This document shows positions 34,265 through 44,000 of a DNA stretch of 64,000 nt, one piece after another. Numbering within the stretch: position 1 is the first letter of the stretch; every line of letters begins with the position of its first letter. The position numbers and the translations under genes are program-made. This stretch comes from DASZQL01 sp964391865 (lineage in GTDB: Bacteria > Planctomycetota > Phycisphaerae > Phycisphaerales > UBA1924): assembly GCA_964391865.1 (NCBI GenBank), contig CAYMNQ010000001.1, forward strand, positions 806,001 through 870,000, written 5' to 3'. The notes below the pieces were generated by a model, which saw only the letters and a program-made list of their open reading frames with translations, ran no database searches and was not told the origin of the DNA.

Positions 34265-34278
34265 GCACGGGAACGCAC

Positions 34279-35097
34279 TCAGTCGCGCGTGGCGGTGAGA
34301 TAGAGATCGGGGTCGAAGAACTCGATCTTCGTGGCGCGGCCGTTCTCGATGATGAATCGCACACGGACTTCCGGCGCGCCGACGGGGCGGAAGACCTGGT
34401 CGCCGCGGTAGAACAGGTTGCGTGGGCTGGTGCCGGGGCGTTCGATGGTCAGCGGCGACGGCTTGCCGGGTTTGATCTCGACGCGGTCGCGCTCGTGCGG
34501 GCCGAAGGTGTACACGCCGAGGTACTTCGCGCGCTCATCATCGGCGAGCGGCTCGGCGGGCAGTCGCTGGCCCGCGTCGCCGAGCGAGAGCAGATAATCG
34601 TAGACGGGTTTCGCCGCGTCGCCGCCCGCTTCGGCGTGGGCGAGGAGCGGGATGCCGTGCGGGCCGGGGATTTTCTGAACACCGGGGGAGCCGGGCGAAC
34701 CTTCGATCATGGCTTTGACGGCGGGGAGGTTGCCGAGCATGGCGAAGGTGAAGATGTCGGGGCGCGCGCCTTTTTCGATGAGGTAGAGCGCGATCTCGCG
34801 TTGCCCGGTGTGCGACGCGGCGCCGAGCGCGGACTCCCAGTCGCCGTAGGCCCAGTCCCACGCGCACTTGGCGAGCGCGGGCTGGCGCTCGACGAGCTTC
34901 TTCACGCCGTCGAGATCGCGGTGCGCGAGACCGACAACCTCCTTCACGACGGCGGGGTCCTGCCCCGGGAAGTGCGGGAACGTGGGGGAGAGGGTTGGCG
35001 ACGTTGGAGTGTCCACACCCGCGGCGCACAGAGCGCTCGCGCCGAAAGCGGCGGCGGGTGTGACGAAGAGGAACGTCCGGCGGTGCAGCGGGCGCAT
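34279..35097 (-). CDS. Ankyrin-repeat-like protein with Tat-type leader
   Basis: The 272-residue protein starts with a twin-arginine leader (MRPLHRRTFLFVTPAAAFGASALCAAG). About two to three ankyrin-like repeats follow (residues 50-160, for example VVGLAHRDLDGVKKLVERQPALA and SALGAASHTGQREIALYLIEKGA). The C-terminal domain looks beta-rich (YLGVYTFGPHERDRVEIKPG). The Tat leader suggests export as a folded protein. Ankyrin proteins of this type are common in acidobacteria and planctomycetes, with no assigned function. Confidence 0.75.
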   Translation of the reverse strand: MRPLHRRTFLFVTPAAAFGASALCAAGVDTPTSPTLSPTFPHFPGQDPAVVKEVVGLAHRDLDGVKKLVERQPALAKCAWDWAYGDWESALGAASHTGQREIALYLIEKGARPDIFTFAMLGNLPAVKAMIEGSPGSPGVQKIPGPHGIPLLAHAEAGGDAAKPVYDYLLSLGDAGQRLPAEPLADDERAKYLGVYTFGPHERDRVEIKPGKPSPLTIERPGTSPRNLFYRGDQVFRPVGAPEVRVRFIIENGRATKIEFFDPDLYLTATRD

Positions 35098-35169
35098 CGA
35101 TCGCTCCTTGAGGGGTGTTGTGGGGGGGTACCGGGGCGAGTTTGCGAGGTTGCGTTGCGATTGCTCGAT

Positions 35170-35556
35170 TCAGCGCGAGTCTCGGACGAGCACGCGAGCC
35201 GCTGAGAGGCGCGACGCGGGGCTGATGAAGAGGCTTCCGCCGAATTCCCATTTGATGTACATGACTCTGCCCGCGTCGAACGCAACGATTCCTTCGTCCG
35301 GGAGGGTTGCGGGTGTTGCTTGAACCTCGTCGGATTGGTCCCAGCGCGCCAGAACAAGCCCGCATGAATCGACGTTGATCCCCTTGAGGATACGATCGAT
35401 CATTGCTTCCGAGGTGGTCTCGATTGATTGAGACATATCGAGAAATCGAGCGAATGCATCAGCACCGTCGAGAGACTCCAGCCCCTTCAGGCGCAATCGC
35501 TCGCGGCGACTGGGCGATACAAAGGTAGAGAGAATGGTCTCGAGAATCGCATCCAC
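35170..35556 (-). CDS. Hypothetical protein (128 residues)
   Basis: I do not recognise a family. The protein has normal composition, with an N-terminal helix (MDAILETILSTFVSPSRRERLRL), a middle segment (DRILKGINVDSCGLVLARWDQSDE) and a beta-rich C-terminus. There is no signal peptide. It lies between the ankyrin gene and uvrB, divergent from uvrB, in lower-GC DNA than its neighbours. The region 35557-35736 beyond it shows no other gene. Confidence 0.55.
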   Translation of the reverse strand: MDAILETILSTFVSPSRRERLRLKGLESLDGADAFARFLDMSQSIETTSEAMIDRILKGINVDSCGLVLARWDQSDEVQATPATLPDEGIVAFDAGRVMYIKWEFGGSLFISPASRLSAARVLVRDSR

Positions 35557-35736
35557 ACCCTGAGGATAATGGGTCTGCGCCTGAATGCCCGCAACCCGAG
35601 ACTATGCGCAACCTCTGCTGACGCGAACACTTGATCGCGGTTGCGCCGAATCCCGATAGAGATCGTTGCTTCGCCCAGAGCGGCTCAGCGACGGCTTCTT
35701 TCGACGTGCGCGCGATGTTCCACTTGAGCTGCTCCT

Positions 35737-38001
35737 ATGATGCACGCGATGCGCCCCGCAAGCACAAGCCCCTTCCATCTCGTCTCCGACTACTCCCCCA
35801 CCGGCGATCAGCCGGCGGCGATCGGCGCGCTGACGGAGCGGATCAACGCGGGTGAGAAATACTCGTGCCTGCTCGGCGCCACGGGCACGGGCAAGACGTT
35901 CACGATGGCGAACATCATCCAGCGCACCGGGCTGCCGACGCTGATCCTATCGCACAACAAGACGCTCGCGGCGCAGCTGTACGAGGAGATGCGCGAGCTG
36001 TTCCCCCAAAGCGCGGTGTCGTACTTCGTGTCGTACTACGACTACTACCAGCCCGAGGCGTACATCCCCCAGCGCGATATCTACATCGAGAAGGACGCGC
36101 AGCGGAACGACGACCTCGACCGGCTGCGCCTCGCCGCGACGAGCTCGCTGCTGAGCCGCCCGGACTGCATCGTCGTGGCGAGCGTCTCGTGCATCTACGG
36201 GCTCGGCTCGCCCGAGGCGTACTACAACCGCGTGGTGCCGATCCGGCGCGGCGAGACGCTCGACCGGCGGCAGTTTCTCCTGGCGATCAGCGACATGCAG
36301 TACAAGCGCGCGGAGATCGAGTTCAAGCGCGGCACGTACCGTGTGCGCGGCGACACCATCGACCTGTACCCGGCGTACGAACAGTTCGCCGTGCGCGTGG
36401 AACTCTTCGGCGACACGATTGAATCCATCGCGCTCATCAACCCGACGAGCGGCGAGGTGCTGGCGGAAGAATCGATGTTCTTCGTGTTCCCCGCGGTGCA
36501 CTACGTGATGCCGGAGGACCACAAGGCGGCGGCGGTGCAGTCGATCCGCGATGAACTCGACGCGCGGGTGATGAAGCTGCGGAACGAGGGGAAACTGCTC
36601 GAGGCGCAGCGCCTGCTCGCGCGGACGAAGTACGACCTCGAGATGATCGAGGAGGTCGGCTACTGCTCGGGGGTTGAGAATTACTCGCGGCACTTTGATG
36701 GGCGCTCGCCGGGCGAGCCGCCGTATACGTTGCTTGATTATTTCAATCTGAGTCCCGGCGCGCGCGGCGACGCCCGGCACGAGTCCGCCCAGAGCCGCGG
36801 ACTCGTGGCACCCGGGCAAGAAGACCCGCTCGCTGCCGCTCGGGGCTCGCTTGAGGAGCCGCGCACACGCACCGCGCCGGGCAACTGGCTGCTCATCGTG
36901 GATGAATCGCACGTCACCGTGCCGCAGGTGCGCGCGATGTACAACGGCGACCAAGCGCGGAAGGGGGTGCTGGTCGAGCACGGGTTCCGCCTGCCCAGCG
37001 CGCTCGACAATCGCCCGCTGAAATTCGAGGAGTTTGAAGCGGCGATCCCGCAGGTGCTCTTCGTGTCGGCGACGCCCGCGCCGTATGAGCTTGAGAAAAC
37101 CGGCGGCGAGGTGGTCGAGCAGATCATCCGCCCGACGGGGTTGCTCGATCCGGTGCTGCACGTGCGCCCGGCGGGCGGGCAGGTGCCGGACTTGCTGAAG
37201 GAGTGCAAAGACCGCGCGGCGAAGGGCGAGCGAGTGCTCGTCACCGCGCTCACGAAGCGGTTGTGCGAGGACCTGACGAACTATCTGCACGATCAGGGTT
37301 TGAAGGTGCGCTACCTGCACTCGGAGATCGAGACGCTCGACCGCATCGTGATCCTGCGCGAGCTGCGCGAGGGCGAATTCGACGTGCTCGTCGGCGTGAA
37401 CCTGCTGCGCGAGGGGCTTGATCTGCCCGAGGTGTCGCTGGTGTGCATCCTCGACGCGGACAAGACGGGGTTCCTGCGCTCGCCCACGTCGCTGATCCAG
37501 ACGATCGGGCGCGCGGCCCGCAATTCGAGCGGCAACGTGATCCTTTATGCCGACCAGATCACGCCCGCGATGCAGGCGGCGATGGACGAGACCGAGCGCC
37601 GGCGCGTGAAGCAGATCGAGTACAACCGTGCGAACAACATCACGCCCGAGACGATCAAGAAGGCGATCCGGCGCGGCATCGAACTGGAACTGCGGGCGCG
37701 GCAGACCGCGCGGCAGGCGTTCCGCTCGAACGAAGCCGAGTACGAGGTCGAGGAACTCACGCGGATGCTCGAAGCAGAGATGCTCGAAGCGGCGGAGCAA
37801 CTGGAGTTCGAGAAGGCTGCGGCGATCCGCGATCAGGTGAAGAAGCTGAAGGCGCAGCCGGTGACGAAGTCGAAGATCAAGCGATCGGAGCTGGATGACG
37901 CGGCCGCGGGGGCTGCCGGCGGCGAGCGCGGACGCTCGCCCAGAAAGGGGAAGCCGGGCATGCCGGGCAGCCGTGCGGGCAAGCCGCGCAAGCGCCGGTG
38001 A
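35737..38001 (+). CDS. uvrB: Excinuclease ABC subunit B with in-frame repeat insertion
   Basis: The 754-residue protein has all UvrB landmarks: the start DYSPTGDQPAAIGAL, Walker A GATGTGKT near residues 47-54, the beta-hairpin YYDYYQPEAYIP, IEEVGYCSGVENYSRHFDGR, DESHVTVPQ, the helicase motif QTIGRAARN, and a C-terminal UVR domain. It is the damage-verifying helicase-like subunit of nucleotide excision repair. Family length is near 670. The excess is an insertion at residues ~340-379, whose DNA contains a CAGAGC-loop hairpin (36778-36807), and a basic tail containing another palindrome (37921-37940). The insertion lies between conserved blocks, so function is probably kept. Confidence 0.96.
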   Translation: MMHAMRPASTSPFHLVSDYSPTGDQPAAIGALTERINAGEKYSCLLGATGTGKTFTMANIIQRTGLPTLILSHNKTLAAQLYEEMRELFPQSAVSYFVSYYDYYQPEAYIPQRDIYIEKDAQRNDDLDRLRLAATSSLLSRPDCIVVASVSCIYGLGSPEAYYNRVVPIRRGETLDRRQFLLAISDMQYKRAEIEFKRGTYRVRGDTIDLYPAYEQFAVRVELFGDTIESIALINPTSGEVLAEESMFFVFPAVHYVMPEDHKAAAVQSIRDELDARVMKLRNEGKLLEAQRLLARTKYDLEMIEEVGYCSGVENYSRHFDGRSPGEPPYTLLDYFNLSPGARGDARHESAQSRGLVAPGQEDPLAAARGSLEEPRTRTAPGNWLLIVDESHVTVPQVRAMYNGDQARKGVLVEHGFRLPSALDNRPLKFEEFEAAIPQVLFVSATPAPYELEKTGGEVVEQIIRPTGLLDPVLHVRPAGGQVPDLLKECKDRAAKGERVLVTALTKRLCEDLTNYLHDQGLKVRYLHSEIETLDRIVILRELREGEFDVLVGVNLLREGLDLPEVSLVCILDADKTGFLRSPTSLIQTIGRAARNSSGNVILYADQITPAMQAAMDETERRRVKQIEYNRANNITPETIKKAIRRGIELELRARQTARQAFRSNEAEYEVEELTRMLEAEMLEAAEQLEFEKAAAIRDQVKKLKAQPVTKSKIKRSELDDAAAGAAGGERGRSPRKGKPGMPGSRAGKPRKRR
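36778..36807. repeat. Dispersed hairpin repeat, CAGAGC-loop family, copy D (inside uvrB)
   Basis: The perfect 11-bp arms CACGAGTCCGC and GCGGACTCGTG surround CCAGAGCC, followed by GCACCCGGGCAAGAAG. The loop core CAGAGC and the GTGGCACCCGG edge match copy C near 10344. It is in frame within the uvrB coding sequence. Confidence 0.85.
37921..37940. repeat. Palindrome in the uvrB C-terminal extension
   Basis: The arms GGCGAGCG and CGCTCGCC flank the loop CGGA. It encodes part of the basic tail after the UVR domain, which is absent from typical UvrB proteins. It looks like another repeat-derived addition. Confidence 0.6.
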
Positions 38002-38213
38002 GAGGCGGGTTTGCGCCCCGGTTCGCGGCAGTTCCCTGGGGTTGATTACGCCACCGTCGGGGCGGGAACGGCTCGCTTCCGAGCACATTTGTGTTGAGTT
38101 GTCGTGCCCCGGCGGCTAGGATCATGCACTCGCGTGGAACGCGTGATGCCCGCGCGGGCGAGCGGGGCGGCGGCATGGCGCCGATCAGAGTGCATTTCGG
38201 GGGGCCGGGGCGC

Positions 38214-39422
38214 ATGGCATCGGGAGTGGCAGGTTCTTGGGCGGTCCGACGTGAGCGGGCCCTGTGCTGCGCGCTGGTGGTGCTCGCTCTCGGTTGCTGG
38301 GCCGCGGCGCAGCCGACGGAGAGTGAGGCGCCCGCGCCGCCCGACGCCGCACCGGAGGTGAGACCCAGCCCGGCAGGCGCGCGCCCGGCGTTGTATCTCG
38401 AAGTGCCGATTCGCGGCGTGATCGGGCGCGAGATCATCGCGGTCGGCGTGCGCGACGTGCTCGCGGAGGCGGCACGGAAGGAGATCGGGCATGTCGTGTT
38501 TCTCGTGGATAGCCCGGGTGGCGACGCGCGCGAATCGAAGGCGATCGCGCGTTTGCTCGCCGGCGCGCCGAAGGAACTACAGATCCACGCGCTGATCGAG
38601 AACGAGATGCTGGGCGAAGCGATGGTGTTCGGGGCCGGGGCGCACACACTGCACGCCCGTCCGGCGGCCCGTTTCGGCGCGGGCGAGAGCGCTGATACCG
38701 ATGATGGCTCGCGCCGGGCCGGTTCGTGGGCGCGTGAACTCGAAGCGCTGGCGGAAGCGCGCGGGCGCGAGCCGCTGGTCTTCCGCGCCGCCGCCGAGCG
38801 CGGGGCGGAGTTGTACGGCTGGCGTGACGAGGACGGCGCGGCGGTCTTCGCCGACGGCAAGCCCAGCCGCGCGGATGCCGACGACCCACAGCGGATCGAT
38901 TCAAAGGCAACGGTGTTGTCAATGACGGCGTCGGAACTCGCGGAATGGGGGATCGCCTCGGCGTGGGACGATTCGGTCGGCGCGCTCGGGGCCTCCGTAG
39001 GCTTCGGTGCTTGGCGGTCGGCCGGCGCTCGGGGGGTGGAACTGATGCGAAGTGCCGCCGTGGAGCGGCGGGAGATCGTCGAGCAGATCGACGCAGCGCG
39101 CCGCCGGCTGCGCGACATGGTGGACGACGCGGAATTGGGCGACCCCCGCAAAATACGATTGAAGACTGAGAAAGGCAGCTTGCTCACCGGCACGAGCCAA
39201 CTCGCGTGGCGGGAGGCGGCGGACGCGTCCATCGCCCGCTGGTCACGAATCCGTGAAGAAATGGGCGAGGTTGCCAAGCTGGAGAACCGGGCGAAGGCGA
39301 ACGGGGCCGAGCATCTGCTGCCCGTGATGGCAGAGGACCTGGCCGACGAGGCGGATCGGCGGATAAAATGGCTTCGCGCAAACCGCAGCAGGCATTACAT
39401 TGATCTTCCGGGCAAGCCGTGA
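38214..39422 (+). CDS. ClpP/NfeD-like membrane-associated protein, probable pseudo-protease
   Basis: From the ATG at 38214 the protein has a signal peptide (RRERALCCALVVLALGCWAAA). A ClpP/NfeD-type fold follows: LYLEVPIRGVIGREIIAVGV and VVFLVDSPGGDARESKAIARLL. Where active relatives have Ser within xSAxxxF, this protein has EMLGEAMVF, so the nucleophile is missing. The C-terminal third is helical and charged. Starts at 38124 or 38175 are also possible. It is followed by a related gene (GTGA overlap, or ATG at 39482), so the pair probably forms a heteromer with an inactive and an active-like subunit. Confidence 0.7.
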   Translation: MASGVAGSWAVRRERALCCALVVLALGCWAAAQPTESEAPAPPDAAPEVRPSPAGARPALYLEVPIRGVIGREIIAVGVRDVLAEAARKEIGHVVFLVDSPGGDARESKAIARLLAGAPKELQIHALIENEMLGEAMVFGAGAHTLHARPAARFGAGESADTDDGSRRAGSWARELEALAEARGREPLVFRAAAERGAELYGWRDEDGAAVFADGKPSRADADDPQRIDSKATVLSMTASELAEWGIASAWDDSVGALGASVGFGAWRSAGARGVELMRSAAVERREIVEQIDAARRRLRDMVDDAELGDPRKIRLKTEKGSLLTGTSQLAWREAADASIARWSRIREEMGEVAKLENRAKANGAEHLLPVMAEDLADEADRRIKWLRANRSRHYIDLPGKP

Positions 39423-39481
39423 GCGGGCGAAGCCACATGCGAGGAGTTCTGGGCGCTCAATTCGGAACAGCGGGGACGTCG

Positions 39482-40891
39482 ATGCGAATTCAATCAGTGC
39501 GTTCGGCGGCGCGGGCGATGATCGGGGCGGCGGCGATGTTCGTGCTCAGCGCGGCGGCGCTCGGCGACACCGTCATCCTCAAGAACGGGCAGCAGTACGA
39601 CGGCACGATCGTCCGCGAGACGGGCACGGAGATCGAGATCGAGACCACCGTCGCTCGGATCAAGACGAAACTCAAGATCGCGCGGAACGAGATCGAGAAG
39701 ATCATCCGCGGCGACCCGGCGCGGCCGAAGAAGGACGCCGAAGCACCAGCGGAGCCGAAGCCGGAGCCAAAGAAGAAGGACGCCGATGCCGAGCCCGCGG
39801 CGGACCCGTTCGAGATCGCGCCTGCGGCGAAGGAGAGCACCGGCACGCCGTTTCTCGTGATCCCGATCAAGGGAACAATCGGCGAAGACGTGGTGATGCC
39901 GGGGATCCGGCGATGCCTCGACGGCGCGAGGGCGCGGGGCGTGAAGCACGTGGTGTTCGAGATCGACAGCCCGGGCGGGCTGCTCGCCGAGACGATGGCG
40001 ATCGCCAAGCTGCTGCGCGACAACGACCGTGACTTCTCCTTCCACGCGCTGGTGGACCGCGAGGCGTTCTCCGCGGCCACTATTTTCCTGGCGCACTCGA
40101 AGACGATTCACATGCGCCCCGGCGCGTCGACCGGCGCCGCGACGGCGTTCCACCGCGACCGCACAACGGGCAGCGCGGAAGTGGACGCGAAGCTGAACTC
40201 CGCGTGGGCGTCGGACCTCGCCTCCGCCGCCGATCGGAACGGGCACCCCTCGGCAGTGTTCAAGGCGATGGTGGTGCAGGACGCGCGCCTGTTCGTCTGG
40301 AAGGACGGCCCGGGCTTCCGTTTCCACGACAAGGAGCCCAACAAAGAACTGAAGCTCTCGGCGACGGAACTTGACAACGACAAGACGGTGCTGAGCTTCA
40401 CCGCGGGCGACGCGATCAAGTGGGGCTTCGCCAAGAAGGCGGAGGGCGGCCCGGAGTCGATCGCCGAGGATCTGAAGTGCGAGGGGTGGCGCTCGATCGG
40501 CAACGCCGGCGCGCAGGCAATGGAGCAGGCCGCTCGGGCGCGCGAGGCGCTGGTGAAGAAGATTGAGGACCTTCGCAAGAACGTCGAAACAAACATCACG
40601 ATTGCGAAAGCTGCGGACCCCAACGAGCAGGACATCAAGGTCTACATCGACAGCGGCAACTTCACCGCCGAATCGCAGCGCCGCTGGCGCGAAGCGTGCG
40701 ACAAATCCGCACGGCTCTGGCGGGCGATCAAGAACGACTTCGAGTTGGCGAAGAAACTCGAAAAAGACGCCGCCGCGCAGGGGGCGGACTTCCTCGTGCC
40801 GATCTTCAATGACGAAGTCGACCTCGTGAAGCTGGTCGAGGATCGGCTCGAATGGCTGGCGAAGAACCGAAATAAGAACAACATCCGGTGA
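39482..40891 (+). CDS. ClpP/NfeD-like membrane-associated serine protease
   Basis: The 469-residue protein has a signal peptide (residues 1-28), then a small beta domain (DTVILKNGQQYDGTIVRE), a Lys/Pro/Glu-rich linker near residues 80-115, and a ClpP/NfeD fold. The core reads FLVIPIKGTIGEDVVMPGI, FEIDSPGGLLAETMAIAKLL, and EAFSAATIF with a Ser near residue 197, the probable nucleophile. HMRPGASTGAATAF follows. NfeD-type proteases clip hydrophobic C-termini of membrane proteins such as stomatins; no stomatin gene is adjacent. The C-terminal half is helical. It is a paralogue of the gene just upstream. Confidence 0.75.
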   Translation: MRIQSVRSAARAMIGAAAMFVLSAAALGDTVILKNGQQYDGTIVRETGTEIEIETTVARIKTKLKIARNEIEKIIRGDPARPKKDAEAPAEPKPEPKKKDADAEPAADPFEIAPAAKESTGTPFLVIPIKGTIGEDVVMPGIRRCLDGARARGVKHVVFEIDSPGGLLAETMAIAKLLRDNDRDFSFHALVDREAFSAATIFLAHSKTIHMRPGASTGAATAFHRDRTTGSAEVDAKLNSAWASDLASAADRNGHPSAVFKAMVVQDARLFVWKDGPGFRFHDKEPNKELKLSATELDNDKTVLSFTAGDAIKWGFAKKAEGGPESIAEDLKCEGWRSIGNAGAQAMEQAARAREALVKKIEDLRKNVETNITIAKAADPNEQDIKVYIDSGNFTAESQRRWREACDKSARLWRAIKNDFELAKKLEKDAAAQGADFLVPIFNDEVDLVKLVEDRLEWLAKNRNKNNIR

Positions 40892-41029
40892 GCGCGGGGT
40901 TCAACGAGACGAGACGCGTGAGCGAGCGTGATTGGCGAGCCGCGAACCAGAATGAGCGGGCTCGTCGTTAACATCAGCATCGCACACGACGAACACCCCA
41001 CACTGCCGTTCGGGGCTCGCATCGGGGCG

Positions 41030-44000
41030 TCACCCCCCCACCGCTTCCGCGTCGCGGTCGGAGAGCCACCCGCCATCGGCTCGCTGCTTCACCGTGCCGT
41101 CGCGCTTCCATGAGCGCTCGCAGCGCGGCTCGTTTCGCAAATCGATCACGCGGGGCTCGGTCGCTGAGCGATCGACCGTTACTCGGCTGACGCCCAGCAG
41201 GTCCGCGAGGTCTACAGGGTCGAACCGCGCGAGCGTAGTACCGTCGGGGTCGGGAAGCGCGAGCCCGGCGTCGAGCGGGTTCTCGATGGCTCCCTCACCG
41301 CTGGCGCGCACGGCTTCGAGCGCCTTCAGCGCCTCCGTGCGCGTCTGCATCACCCTCGCCCAGCCGTCGGCGTCGACGTTCAAGCCGTGCGACTGGAACG
41401 TCGCGCCAAACTCCTTGAGGTGCACCGTGGTCTCGGCGTCGCTCGGCGCGGATTTGTGCAGCGCGCGGAAAGCCTCATCCGCGGTGTGCGGCAGGATCGG
41501 CGCGAGCAATCGGCACAGCCCGTCGGTCAGGTCCCACATCGTGCTCTGCGTGCGCCGGCGGCGCTCTGAGTCGGCGCGATCGCAGTACAGGCGGTCCTTC
41601 ACCGCGGCGCAGTACAGGGCGCTGAGCGTGTCGTTGCAGAAGTTGTAGATCGCGCTCGTCGCGCCGCGGAAATCGCACTCCTCGTAGCACTTCTTCACCG
41701 TCGCGCTCAGCGCGTCGAACTCGCCCAGCACCCACGCGTCGAGGCTCGTGGGCGGGTAGGCGCTGAACGCGACGCACATCCCCTCGCCGCACGAAGCGTC
41801 TTTCCCCGCGGGCGAGGGCGTGAAGTCCGCGAGATTGCTGAGCATGAACCGCAGCGTGTTGCGCACTTTGCGGTATGCCTCGCCCGCGGTATCGAAGTAG
41901 CTCACGTCGGCCTTGATGTCGTTCTCGAACGCGAGCGACGCGACCCACCATCGGCAGACGTCCGCGCCGTAGTTCTTCATCAGCGCCTCGACCTCCAGCG
42001 TGTTGCCGAGGCTTTTGCTCATTTTCTTGCCGTCTTTGTCGACGATGAAACCGTGCGTCAGCAGCGTCTTGAACGGCGGCCGCCCCGTCGCGCCGAGCGC
42101 CGGCAGCAGCGACGACTGGAACCACCCGCGGTGCTGATCCGATCCTTCGAGGTACAGGTCGATCGGGTAGTCGGTGCCCTTCGCCCCGCCGCCCGAGCGC
42201 TCGCGCATGACGGCGTTCCACGACGAGCCGCTCTCGAACCACACGTCGAAGATGTCCGGGCCTTTCTTCAACGATGCAAGGTCGAAGCCCTTCGGCGCAT
42301 CCTTGTCCGCCGAGTAGTCGTAGTACCGCAGCAGCTGCGCCGGCGACTCCGTGAACCACGCGTCGGAACCCTTCTCACGGAAGACCTTCGCCACGGCGCG
42401 AACGCTCGCGGTGGTCAGCAGATAACCCTTCCCGTCCGGCGCGAAGAACACGGGGATCGGCAACCCCCACGCGCGCTGGCGGCTGATGCACCAATCCGGG
42501 CGCGATTCGAGCATGCCGCGCATGCGGTTCGCGCCCCACTCGGGGATGAACTTCACATCGCGCTCCGCCGCCCCGAGCGCGCTCTGGCGCAGTGTTCGGC
42601 CGTCGCGCTTCGTGCCGACGTCGACGCCGATGAACCACTGCTCGGTGGCGCGGAAGATCACCGGCGCCTTGCCGCGCCAGTCGTGCGGGTAGCTGTGGCT
42701 GAACTTGTGATCGTAGAACAGGTGCCCGCTCGCGCGGAGCGCCTCGACCACCTTCGGGTTCGCGTCCCAGATGAGCATCCCGCGGAATGCCTGCGGTACC
42801 GAGTCGTCATATTTCCCGTTCCCCTGCACGGGGCAATAGATGGGCAGATGCTCGCGCAGGCCGGTTTTGTAGTCGTCAACGCCGTGACCCGGCGCGGTGT
42901 GGACCAGCCCCGTGCCATCTTCGAGCGTGACATATTCCGCGCCGACCACGCGGTACACATCCTCGACCTTCGCTCCGCGCACCGCCTCCGCCGGCAGCTT
43001 CGAGAAATCGGGCCGCCCCGGCTCGCCGTGCGCGCCGGCGTACAGCGGATGCCGGTACTTCAAGCCGATCAGCTTCTCGCCCTTCGTCACCGCGAGCACG
43101 CGGACATCCTCCGCCTTGCCCGATTTCGTCACCTTCGCGACGAGTTCCTTCGCGATGACGGTGTAGTTCCCATCGACATGCACGAGCGCGTAGTCGAACG
43201 CGGGGTTCACCGCGATCGCCACGTTCGCGGGCAACGTCCACGGCGTGGTGGTCCAGATCATGAAGCTCGGGCGCTGGCTCGGCCGCGCGGTGGGCGGGTG
43301 CTGAGCTTCGAGTGCTGAGTGCTGAGTGTCGGCATCGGTCTCGAATCCCTGACCTTCGGTCCCATCCTCTGCTCCGTCTCCCTCTGCGTCCTCTGCGTTC
43401 AAGTCTTCTTCAGGCAAGCCGAACGCGTCGTACACCGCGGCCGCATCGTCCGCCTCGAAATCCACGTACACCGACAGGTCCTCGCGGTCGTAGTACTCAA
43501 GCTCCGCGTCGGCGAGGGCCGTCTCGTTGGCGATCGACCAGTGGACGCTCTTGAGCTGCCGGTACACCAGCCCCTGTTCGACGAGGTCGGCGAATACCTC
43601 GAGCGTCGCGCCCTCGTAGTCGGGCGTCATCGTCAGGTACGGGTGCTCGTAGTCCGCGAGCGTGAGCAGACGCTTCATGTTGTCGGCCTGCACCTTCTGC
43701 CACTTCTCCGCGTGCTTCTGGCACTCGCGCCGGATCGCCATGCGCCGCGTGTCCTCGGCCAGCGTCGCCAGCTTGTCCGCTTTCCCCCCCCCGGACGCGG
43801 CGAGGTCCGTCAGCACCTTGTGCTCGATCGGCAACCCGTGGCAGTCCCACCCCGGAACGAACGGGCACGCCAGCCCCGCCATCAGGCGCGTCCGCACCAC
43901 GATGTCCTTGAGCGTCTTGTTCAGCAGGTGCCCGAGATGGATCGGCCCGTTGGCGTAGGGCGGGCCGTCGTGGAACACGTACCTGCCGCGGTTCTTCGCG

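Noticed and set aside
35947..38088. Minus-strand frame of 713 codons
   Set aside because: Antisense shadow of uvrB with biased Arg/His/Leu composition.
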